Part shown: positions 1 through 5,691 of the stretch, piece by piece | Layout: each line of letters starts with the position of its first letter | How positions within the stretch are numbered: position 1 is the first letter of the stretch | Assembly: GCA_023230285.1 (NCBI GenBank) | Contig: JALNXP010000165.1 | Coordinates: forward strand, 1-5,691 | Origin: Bacteroidales bacterium | Lineage (GTDB): Bacteria > Bacteroidota > Bacteroidia > Bacteroidales > BM520 | Length of the DNA stretch: 5,691 nucleotides | Direction: 5' to 3' | The notes under the pieces: model-generated | The model's input: only the letters and a program-made list of their open reading frames with translations | Database searches by the model: none | What the model was told of the DNA's origin: nothing | Program-made: the position numbers and the translations under genes

Positions 1-749
1 CAGGTGCAGGTTTAATAAATGCGGCACACATAGCGGGCAAAAAAATTGAAGACATGCATCTTGTCGTAAATGGAGCAGGTGCAGCAGGCTGTTCGTGTGC
101 AAAGATATTTCTTCGGTTAGGCATACAACCTCAAAACATGGTAATGCTTGACGGCAAAGGAGTCATCAACAGAAAGCGTAAAGACCTTAACAAGCACAAA
201 GCTCAATTTATCACAGACAGAGACATTGACACTTTGGAGCAGGCGATTGAAGGAGCCGACATGTTTATGGGTTTATCTGCTGCAGGAGTATTGAAACCGG
301 AATATGTAAAAAAGATGAATGCCAATCCGATAATATTTGCATTAGCTAATCCGGTTCCGGAAATAATGCCGGAAGAAGCATTTGCTGTTCGTGATGACAT
401 TATTATGGCGACCGGGCGTTCCGACTATCCAAATCAGGTAAATAATGTATTAGGATTTCCTTATATTTTCAGAGGTGCGCTTGATGCTCGTTCGACAGCC
501 ATCAACGAAGATATGAAACTTGCTGCCTGTCATGCACTTGCAGACTTAGCGAGACAACCGATACCCGCTTCCGTATCAGAAATCTACGGCAATCAAGAAC
601 TTGTATTTGGTAGAAATTATTTTATTCCCTCTCCTTTTGACCCTCGTTTAAAAAAGCACGTCGCTTCTGCTGTTGCGAAAGCGGCTTATGATAGTGGCGT
701 TTCAAAATTGAAAACTTTTGATGTAGAAGAATACAAAAAATCTTTATAA
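1..749 (+). CDS. Malic enzyme, C-terminal part (5' end outside window), lacking the PTA-like domain
   Basis: Malic enzyme oxidatively decarboxylates malate to pyruvate and CO2 in the cytoplasm, reducing NAD(P)+. The window opens inside the gene: the frame is open from base 3, giving 248 visible residues, and the ATG at 54 is internal because the family match GLINAAHIAGKKIED lies upstream of it. Visible are the dinucleotide-binding loop GAGAAG (bases 72-89), an Asp at the end of the next strand (LDGKG, Asp at 150-152; an acidic residue here would favour NAD+, an inference), the ALANPVPE segment, and the conserved TGRSDYPNQVNN...FRGALD block (411-486). The C-terminal FIPSPFDPRL...AVAKAAYDSGV segment resembles MaeB-type enzymes. 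The catalytic Tyr/Lys region lies outside the window. E. coli MaeB (recalled from memory) continues after this point into a phosphotransacetylase-like domain, but this protein stops at EEYKKSL. The desulfidase gene begins 34 bases later. Family assignment is firm; cofactor choice is not. Confidence 0.94.
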   Translation, partial: GAGLINAAHIAGKKIEDMHLVVNGAGAAGCSCAKIFLRLGIQPQNMVMLDGKGVINRKRKDLNKHKAQFITDRDIDTLEQAIEGADMFMGLSAAGVLKPEYVKKMNANPIIFALANPVPEIMPEEAFAVRDDIIMATGRSDYPNQVNNVLGFPYIFRGALDARSTAINEDMKLAACHALADLARQPIPASVSEIYGNQELVFGRNYFIPSPFDPRLKKHVASAVAKAAYDSGVSKLKTFDVEEYKKSL

Positions 750-783
750 ATTGGTTTTAAAAATTTGACACAAACAGAAATTC

Positions 784-2058
784 ATGTTAACCAACGAACA
801 AATAATTAACATTTTAAAACAAGAAGCTGTTCCGGCGCTTGGTTGTACGGAGCCGGTAGCATGTGCATACGCATGTGCAAAATGTAGAGAAATTTTAGGT
901 GGCACACCAACAAACATCAACGTTGAAGTCAGTGGCAACATACTTAAGAACGGCATGGGTGTTGGCATTCCGGGTACCGGAATGACTGGTTTACCGATTG
1001 CGGCAGCACTTGGTGCTATTTGTGGGAAGACGTCATACGGGCTTGAGGTTCTCAAAGACGTAAACAAAGGCAACAACCTTGAGCAAGGAAAATTGATGCT
1101 TGCGAATAACAAAATACACATCACATTAAATCCGGATGCACCCGACATGTTATATGCAAAAGCCACATGTACACTCAACAATGACATTGTCACCGTTGAG
1201 ATAAGGCAGACACACACAAATATCGTGAGGATTATTAAGAACAATGAAATATTATTTTACAAAACCATTGATTATAAACATTCTGACGACAGTCCGTTAG
1301 CCGAGTTGACAATAAGGCGGATATGGGATTTTATTCATGAAGTAGATGTAAAAGATATAGACTTTGTACTTTCCGGAGCGGAGATGAACCGTGCGATTTC
1401 AAAAGAAGGTTTAAAAAGCGAATACGGCTTACAGATAGGCAAAACCTTGATGAAGAATTTTCAAGACGGGCTTATTGATGACGGGCTTCTTAATCAAGCG
1501 TTGATAATGTCGACTGCGGCATCAGATGCGAGGATGGACGGCTGTATGCGACCTGTCATGACAAATTCGGGCAGTGGCAATCAAGGCATAACAGTATATT
1601 TGCCGGTACTTGCAGCTGCCGACCGTTTTGGGTCTTCGCAAGAAGAGTTGGCGCGTGCGCTTGCACTCAGCAATCTTGTAGCCACACATATTCATTATTA
1701 TGTAGGGCATCTTTCAGCATTATGCGGCATAATCATTGCCGGCACAGGCTCTGCTTGTGCCATAACCTACCTTATGGGCGGTGATTATGGAAAGGTTGTC
1801 AATACAATAAAAACTATGGCATCTAATCTTACCGGCATGATGTGTGACGGAGCTAAAAAAGGCTGTGCTTTAAAAGTATACTCCGGTGTTTCTGCTGCAA
1901 TACAAGCTGCGCTGCTTTCAATGAACGGCATTAACACAAGCAATGACGGCATCATTGAAGAAGATATAGAAAAAACTATACAAAACATTGGCATTATCGG
2001 CACAAAAGGAATGTCAACAACAGACAAAACCATATTAGAAATCATGAAAAACAAATAG
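784..2058 (+). CDS. cyuA: L-cysteine desulfidase, CyuA/UPF0597 (serine dehydratase alpha-like) family
   Basis: A 424-residue cytoplasmic enzyme of normal family length, expected to convert L-cysteine to pyruvate, ammonia and sulfide using a [4Fe-4S] cluster rather than PLP. The N terminus carries the hallmark AVPALGCTEPVA with Cys21. Next come VGIPGTG (residues 60-66) and NSGSGNQG (261-268), both conserved in the family. Three C-terminal cysteines, Cys314, Cys354 and Cys361, have the C-x39-C-x6-C spacing that I recall for the cluster ligands of the archaeal desulfidase. Cys325 is a further cysteine nearby. Unusual are Cys27, Cys31 and Cys34, a C-x3-C-x2-C run in a helix just after the GCTEP motif; the protein has 11 cysteines in all. 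The start at 784 places the GCTEP motif about 20 residues in, as expected. No Shine-Dalgarno is seen. No cysteine transporter gene adjoins it here, unlike cyuA-cyuP of E. coli. L-serine may be a side substrate. Family is firm; substrate is by homology. Confidence 0.9.
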   Translation: MLTNEQIINILKQEAVPALGCTEPVACAYACAKCREILGGTPTNINVEVSGNILKNGMGVGIPGTGMTGLPIAAALGAICGKTSYGLEVLKDVNKGNNLEQGKLMLANNKIHITLNPDAPDMLYAKATCTLNNDIVTVEIRQTHTNIVRIIKNNEILFYKTIDYKHSDDSPLAELTIRRIWDFIHEVDVKDIDFVLSGAEMNRAISKEGLKSEYGLQIGKTLMKNFQDGLIDDGLLNQALIMSTAASDARMDGCMRPVMTNSGSGNQGITVYLPVLAAADRFGSSQEELARALALSNLVATHIHYYVGHLSALCGIIIAGTGSACAITYLMGGDYGKVVNTIKTMASNLTGMMCDGAKKGCALKVYSGVSAAIQAALLSMNGINTSNDGIIEEDIEKTIQNIGIIGTKGMSTTDKTILEIMKNK

Positions 2059-2073
2059 GTGAATTTTATTCAC
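2059..2073 (+). repeat. Short hairpin between desulfidase and antiporter genes
   Basis: A perfect 6-base inverted repeat (GTGAAT / ATTCAC) with a TTT loop lies directly after the desulfidase stop and 9 bases before the antiporter start. A G-T pair could extend it by one. It has only two G-C pairs and no following T-run, so it is unlikely to be a strong terminator. It could lightly affect translation or mRNA decay, or be chance. Confidence 0.3.
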
Positions 2074-2082
2074 TAATACTTT

Positions 2083-3090
2083 ATGGATATAGTAAAACTC
2101 GTCATAGGTTTAACATTGCTCACTTTTGGAGGTGACTTTTTAGTTAAAGGAGGTTCTGCAATAGCAAAAATGTTCAAAGTATCTTCTTTGGTCATTGGTC
2201 TTACTGTGGTAGCTTTTGGGACATCTGCACCGGAGTTGCTTGTAAGTTTGCAAGCTGCTATTGGTGGCAAGCCTGATATTGCTGTTGGCAACGTTATAGG
2301 CTCAAATATAGCCAACATAGCCCTTATTCTCGGCTTAACCGCTATTTTTCAGCCTATTCCTATATGCAGACAATCTATAATCATAGATTGGCCTATGATG
2401 TTTATTTCTACAGTAGCATTTAGCTTATTTGCGTTTGACAACAATATATCTAGGTTTGAAGGCATAATTTTGGCAGCAGCATTATTTGCATGTGTATTTT
2501 TCCAATTTGCCTATTCAAGGAAAAAGATGAAAAAATTATCACCGGACATTAAAGAAGAAGATGAAAAACAGCCGGCACTATGGTTAGCCATATTATTTGT
2601 GATATTATCCTGTTTTGCTCTTGCATACGGAGCAAAATTGCTTATAGAAGGAGCTTCCAATATAGCATCTAAATTAGGTGTAAGCCAAAGAATTATTGCT
2701 GTTACAGTAGTTGCATTAGGTACAAGTTTGCCGGAATTAGCGACATCTGTAATAGCCGCCATAAAAAAAGAGTCTGATATTGCCATCGGGAACATCATAG
2801 GATCCAATATGTTTAATATTTTATGTGTCATTGGTTTCAGTGCCATATTCACACCTATAAAAGTTTCATGGAGTGAATTTAAAGTTGACTATATATGGAT
2901 GCTTATAACAAGTATACTTTTGTTGGTCTTAATTCTTCCGATTTTCAAATTAATAAAAGAAAGGAAGCACATAGAGCAATGTGCTAATAAAAATGGCAAA
3001 TTTATTGTAAACAACGGCAAATTAGGAGTTGGCGGCGGCATTATTTTACTTGCAACATATATCTATTATGTAGTCAGCGTTTTATTATAG
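2083..3090 (+). CDS. Calcium/sodium antiporter, CaCA family (YrbG-like)
   Basis: An inner-membrane cation exchanger of 335 residues that would exchange Ca2+ for Na+ (or H+). It has the two inverted alpha-repeats that define the family. Repeat 1 has GTSAPE (residues 46-51) followed by GNVIGSN (69-75). Repeat 2 has GTSLPE (213-218) followed by GNIIGSN (236-242). Glu51 and Glu218 are the expected ion-binding acidic residues, and both are present. A charged loop at about 144-166, rich in Lys, Glu and Asp, splits the hydrophobic segments into two halves, consistent with about ten membrane helices. A second polar stretch (about 290-313) precedes the last helix. Length and layout are normal. The ATG at 2083 leads straight into the first helix. 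The gene follows the desulfidase by 24 bases and precedes the dipeptidase by 23, so it is probably in the same operon. The true ion pair cannot be read from sequence. Confidence 0.93.
   Translation: MDIVKLVIGLTLLTFGGDFLVKGGSAIAKMFKVSSLVIGLTVVAFGTSAPELLVSLQAAIGGKPDIAVGNVIGSNIANIALILGLTAIFQPIPICRQSIIIDWPMMFISTVAFSLFAFDNNISRFEGIILAAALFACVFFQFAYSRKKMKKLSPDIKEEDEKQPALWLAILFVILSCFALAYGAKLLIEGASNIASKLGVSQRIIAVTVVALGTSLPELATSVIAAIKKESDIAIGNIIGSNMFNILCVIGFSAIFTPIKVSWSEFKVDYIWMLITSILLLVLILPIFKLIKERKHIEQCANKNGKFIVNNGKLGVGGGIILLATYIYYVVSVLL
2371..2390 (+). repeat. Perfect 8-base inverted repeat inside the antiporter gene
   Basis: The arms CAATCTAT and ATAGATTG pair perfectly around a 4-base loop (AATC). 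The repeat encodes part of the segment between the first alpha-repeat and the next membrane helix (RQSIIIDW). It is AT-rich and lies within a well-conserved reading frame, so it may simply be chance. Confidence 0.3.
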
Positions 3091-3113
3091 CATAATCAAA
3101 CAACAAACGAGGT

Positions 3114-4694
3114 ATGAAACAACTTTTTATTATTTTCTTATTAGTTCCAATAATATTATTTGGACAGGTTGACAAGACAGATTGGATTAACGGTTATCCT
3201 GACGGGTGCACTTCTGTTACAGTCGGCAAGTTAGCATCATCAGACGGCTCTGTATACACATCACATACAGACGACAGTCACAGGACACGTTCAAACATAT
3301 TGATAGAGCCGGGCAAAAAACATTCTAAAGATGAGACAGTTACATTATATAAGCGTGGCAGATGTGACACAACGGCTATGCCAACCTATTCATACGTAAA
3401 AGTTGGAGAAATACCGCAAATAGCAAAAACTAACGGCTATCTGAATCCTGCATATCCGTGTATCAACGAGAAACAATTAGCCATCGGCGAATCAACATTC
3501 GGCGGGCGACCGGAGCTTGTCTCAGACAACGGACTTATTGATTGTGAGCGACTTTGCCAGCTTATGCTCGAGCGTTGCTCTAATGCAAGAGAAGCGATAA
3601 CTGTTGCCGGTGAGTTGTTATCAACTTACGGCTGGATTGATGAAGGCGAATGCTTAACAATTGCTGATAAGAACGAAGTTTGGCATTTAGAGATAGTAGG
3701 TCCGGGCAAAGGCAAAAAAGGCGCCGTATGGGTAGCACAACGCGTACCCGATGACCATGTTTCAGTTAACGCTAATGCAAGTCGTATACAAGAAATTGAC
3801 ATAAACGACAGCAATCATTTTATGTATTCCGACAACGTTTTTGATGTTGCGAAAGAAAACGGCTGGTGGAAAGAAGGCGAAGGAGCTTTCAAATTCTGTT
3901 ATGCTTATGCAGACCGCACATCTATAGCATCACGTAGACGTGAATGGCGAGTATTCGATTTATTAGCTCCGTCATTAAAACTCGACCCATACGCAGAGAA
4001 CTATCCTTTCTCCGTAAAGCCTGATAAGCCTGTTACACTACAAGATATGATAACGGTTTTTAAAGACCAATACGAAGGAACAGACTTTGACATGTGCAAA
4101 ACACTGATTATACCCGACAAAGACGGCAAGATGGTAATTTCGCCGCTTGCCAATCCGCAGATGCCATACGAGATGACCAAGATGCTCCGTTTGAACGGCG
4201 GCTGGGGCGAACTCGGCGAACGCACTATTTCCCGCTGGTATACCATGTATGCAACTATCATTCAATGCCGCAACTTTTTACCCGATGAAATAGGCGGCTT
4301 GGTGTGGTTCGCTTTAGACAATGTTGCAAGCTCGGTTTACGTTCCTATTTACGCTTGTGTCAAAGATTTACCGTCTGAATACAAAACTTGCGGACGAGAA
4401 ACAGGATTTAGCCGTGATGCTGCATGGTGGGCTTTTAACCGTTTAGGAACTCTGTCAGCTCATCGCTGGGGCGACATGAAAAACGACCTCGCTGATGTAT
4501 GGGGACCTTTCCAAAATGAAATGATTAGCAGTCAAGCCGACATAGAAAAAGAAGCTGCCACTTTGCTTAAATCAAATAAAAGCAAATGTATTGACTTCCT
4601 TACGGGATATTCAAATGCAAAATGCTCTGAAGCTGTAGATAAAGCATGGAATTTAGGCGATTTCTTGTGGACAAAATACGATGAAAAATGGTAA
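3114..4694 (+). CDS. Secreted dipeptidase, peptidase family C69 (PepD-like Ntn hydrolase)
   Basis: A 526-residue exported peptidase expected to split dipeptides, with an N-terminal cysteine as nucleophile. Residues 1-17 form a signal peptide (Lys2, hydrophobic core to Phe16, then Gly-Gln), so the protein should act in the periplasm or at the cell surface. The catalytic block DGCTSVTVGKLASSDGSVYT follows, with Cys32 as the predicted nucleophile; the family normally frees this Cys by removal of what precedes it. Signal cleavage near Gln18 would leave about 14 residues before Cys32, a likely propeptide. Further family signatures are IGESTFGGRPEL, IDCERLCQLMLER, YGWIDEGE, VWHLEIVGPG, WVAQRVPDDHVSVNANASRI, RREWRVFDLLAPSL, PFSVKP and DQYEGTDFDM. 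Length is typical of the bacterial C69 family. The start at 3114 is the one that gives the signal peptide; GAGG sits too close to the ATG to be a proper Shine-Dalgarno. Its end overlaps the next gene by 7 bases. Exact substrates are unknown. Confidence 0.9.
   Translation: MKQLFIIFLLVPIILFGQVDKTDWINGYPDGCTSVTVGKLASSDGSVYTSHTDDSHRTRSNILIEPGKKHSKDETVTLYKRGRCDTTAMPTYSYVKVGEIPQIAKTNGYLNPAYPCINEKQLAIGESTFGGRPELVSDNGLIDCERLCQLMLERCSNAREAITVAGELLSTYGWIDEGECLTIADKNEVWHLEIVGPGKGKKGAVWVAQRVPDDHVSVNANASRIQEIDINDSNHFMYSDNVFDVAKENGWWKEGEGAFKFCYAYADRTSIASRRREWRVFDLLAPSLKLDPYAENYPFSVKPDKPVTLQDMITVFKDQYEGTDFDMCKTLIIPDKDGKMVISPLANPQMPYEMTKMLRLNGGWGELGERTISRWYTMYATIIQCRNFLPDEIGGLVWFALDNVASSVYVPIYACVKDLPSEYKTCGRETGFSRDAAWWAFNRLGTLSAHRWGDMKNDLADVWGPFQNEMISSQADIEKEAATLLKSNKSKCIDFLTGYSNAKCSEAVDKAWNLGDFLWTKYDEKW
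4688..4694 (+). other. Stop/start overlap (ATGGTAA) between dipeptidase and FISUMP genes
   Basis: The seven bases hold the ATG of the FISUMP gene and, in another frame, the TAA of the dipeptidase gene. No Shine-Dalgarno precedes the ATG. The arrangement suggests that both are on one mRNA and that ribosomes finishing the dipeptidase may restart on the FISUMP gene (translational coupling). The overlap is read directly; coupling is inferred. Confidence 0.7.
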
Positions 4695-5691
4695 GAAAAA
4701 TTTTTCAATCTATAATACTGTTATTTACCTGTGTTACTTGTTTTTGCCAAGCACCTCAAAAGATAAACTATCAGGCAGTATTGCGCAACAACACGTCAAC
4801 AATAACCGAGCAAGACATCAATTTACGGATTTCAATTCTTTGCGATTCCGTTAACGGAGAGGCTGTTTATGTTGAGATGCACACTCCTTATATAGGCAGT
4901 GATGGAGTTGTGAACGTACTTATAGGCGGCGGCGAAGTCGAAAGTGGCAATTTCGCATCTTTAAGATGGGATACTTGCGAATATTTTATTGCGATAGAAG
5001 CCTATAATGATGACTTCAGCATCAGCAATGTTACGAAGTTGGTAAGTGTCCCCTACTCTTTATATTCTGATGAAGCCGGCACATCAAATTACAGCAAAGA
5101 TATTTTTGTCGATGTTTCTGCAAGTGGCGACACTTTGTACATTGGTGACAATAAATGGGTTATCATTCCGGGAATAAGTGAAGTGCAAAACGGTATCACA
5201 GATATTGACGGCAATGAATATACTACTTTGCAAATAGGCAATCAGAGATGGATGACAGAAAATTTGAAGGTTACACAATACAATGACGGTTCCACTATTT
5301 TGCATACAGCATCTGAGTGGTCAGGGCAAACGACCGGTGCGTGGTGTTATTACAACAACGACAGTGATTTTGATCCGAATCATGGAAAGTTATATAATTG
5401 GCATGCGGTAAACAGCGACAAGCTCTGTCCGGCGGGTTGGCATGTACCCACAGTAAAAGAGTGGACGGTATTAGTAGAATATCTTGGTGGTCAGGCTGTT
5501 GCCGGCGGCAAGATGAAGGAAGTCGGCTTAGCGCATTGGTTTACGCCTAACGCCGAAGCCACCGATGAATCGGACTTTACTGCTCTACCAAGCGGCTACA
5601 GAAAAGAAGACGGAATTTTTGGCTATAAAGGCAACTACAGTGTCTGGTGGAGTGCTTCATCGGATACGGATTACTCGTGGGCGCAATTTTT
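4688..5691 (+). CDS. Secreted FISUMP-domain protein, N-terminal part (3' end outside window)
   Basis: The frame is open from 4688 to the right edge, giving 334 visible residues. Residues 1-20 look like a signal peptide (Arg3, Lys4, a hydrophobic core, then three Cys), with likely cleavage before Gln21. No good lipobox is seen, so secretion rather than lipidation is favoured. Residues 21 to about 130 form a module common in Bacteroidota surface proteins: APQKINYQAVLRN, a beta-rich stretch with EAVYVEMHT and GVVNVLIGGG, ending SVPYSLYSDEA. A linker follows. From about 172 a FISUMP domain (Fibrobacter succinogenes major paralogous domain, TIGR02145) begins: DIDGNEYTTLQIGNQRWMTENL, then CYYNND (Cys220), GKLYNWHAV, LCPAGWHVPTVKEW (Cys247), DESDFTALPSGYR and WWSAS (Trp320-321). 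The domain is nearly complete, so the protein probably ends soon after the edge unless more domains follow. Its function is unknown. The start is supported by the signal peptide it creates. Confidence 0.87.
   Translation, partial: MVRKIFQSIILLFTCVTCFCQAPQKINYQAVLRNNTSTITEQDINLRISILCDSVNGEAVYVEMHTPYIGSDGVVNVLIGGGEVESGNFASLRWDTCEYFIAIEAYNDDFSISNVTKLVSVPYSLYSDEAGTSNYSKDIFVDVSASGDTLYIGDNKWVIIPGISEVQNGITDIDGNEYTTLQIGNQRWMTENLKVTQYNDGSTILHTASEWSGQTTGAWCYYNNDSDFDPNHGKLYNWHAVNSDKLCPAGWHVPTVKEWTVLVEYLGGQAVAGGKMKEVGLAHWFTPNAEATDESDFTALPSGYRKEDGIFGYKGNYSVWWSASSDTDYSWAQF

Noticed and set aside
751..783. A possible Bacteroidota promoter (TAnnTTTG-like, AAAATTTG at 760-767) before the desulfidase gene.
   Set aside because: The -7 element has a mismatch at its key T and no TTG lies at the right distance for the -33 element, so the gap more likely just separates operon genes.
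844..885. Reading the C-x3-C-x2-C run in the desulfidase as a radical SAM motif.
   Set aside because: The protein matches the CyuA/UPF0597 family along its whole length and has no radical SAM barrel; only the spacing coincides.
744..1244. A 166-codon open frame on the minus strand opposite the start of the desulfidase gene.
   Set aside because: It lies antisense to strongly conserved desulfidase sequence, resembles no family I know, and its hydrophobic look follows from the complementary strand composition.
2059..2073. Intrinsic terminator after the desulfidase gene.
   Set aside because: The stem is six pairs with only two G-C pairs and there is no T-run after it.
2511..2852. A 113-codon minus-strand open frame inside the antiporter gene.
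   Set aside because: It mirrors the second alpha-repeat and loop of the antiporter; no recognisable protein and no start context of its own.
4727..4747. A lipoprotein signal (lipobox) in the FISUMP protein around Cys15-Cys20.
   Set aside because: None of the three cysteines is preceded by the usual Ala or Gly with Leu at -3, so a plain signal peptide cut before Gln21 fits better.

Overview
The window looks like a piece of a Bacteroidota chromosome, most likely an uncultured or lesser-known member of the Bacteroidales or a relative. Three things support this. The last gene joins an N-terminal module typical of Bacteroidota surface proteins (starting APQKINYQAVLRN) to a FISUMP domain. Both exported proteins have signal peptides that probably end just before Gln. 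None of the four visible start codons has a well-placed Shine-Dalgarno sequence, as is normal in this phylum. Base composition looks AT-rich throughout, with no obvious change from gene to gene. The genus cannot be named from this sequence.

All five genes lie on the + strand and are tightly packed. They are: (1) the 3' end of a malic enzyme, cut by the left edge; (2) a complete CyuA/UPF0597-type L-cysteine desulfidase; (3) a complete calcium/sodium antiporter of the CaCA family; (4) a complete secreted family C69 dipeptidase; (5) the 5' part of a secreted FISUMP-domain protein, cut by the right edge. The gaps are 34, 24 and 23 bases, followed by a 7-base overlap between genes 4 and 5. No promoter or strong terminator is visible between them, so the genes are probably read as one transcript, at least in parts. 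No stretch longer than 34 bases lacks a gene. No RNA gene, mobile element, CRISPR array or long repeat was found.

A plausible shared theme is peptide and amino-acid fermentation meeting at pyruvate. The exported dipeptidase would release amino acids from dipeptides outside the cytoplasm. The desulfidase would turn L-cysteine into pyruvate, ammonia and sulfide. The malic enzyme would make pyruvate from malate. The antiporter would link sodium and calcium gradients across the inner membrane. This link is an inference from proximity. The FISUMP protein is probably a surface protein of unknown role.

This is mostly ordinary core and accessory metabolism. I see no clear sign of an undescribed system. 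The points most worth a second look are the malic enzyme ending where the usual phosphotransacetylase-like domain would begin, an extra C-x3-C-x2-C cysteine cluster near the N terminus of the desulfidase, the short propeptide before the catalytic cysteine of the dipeptidase, and the stop/start overlap joining the dipeptidase to the FISUMP gene.
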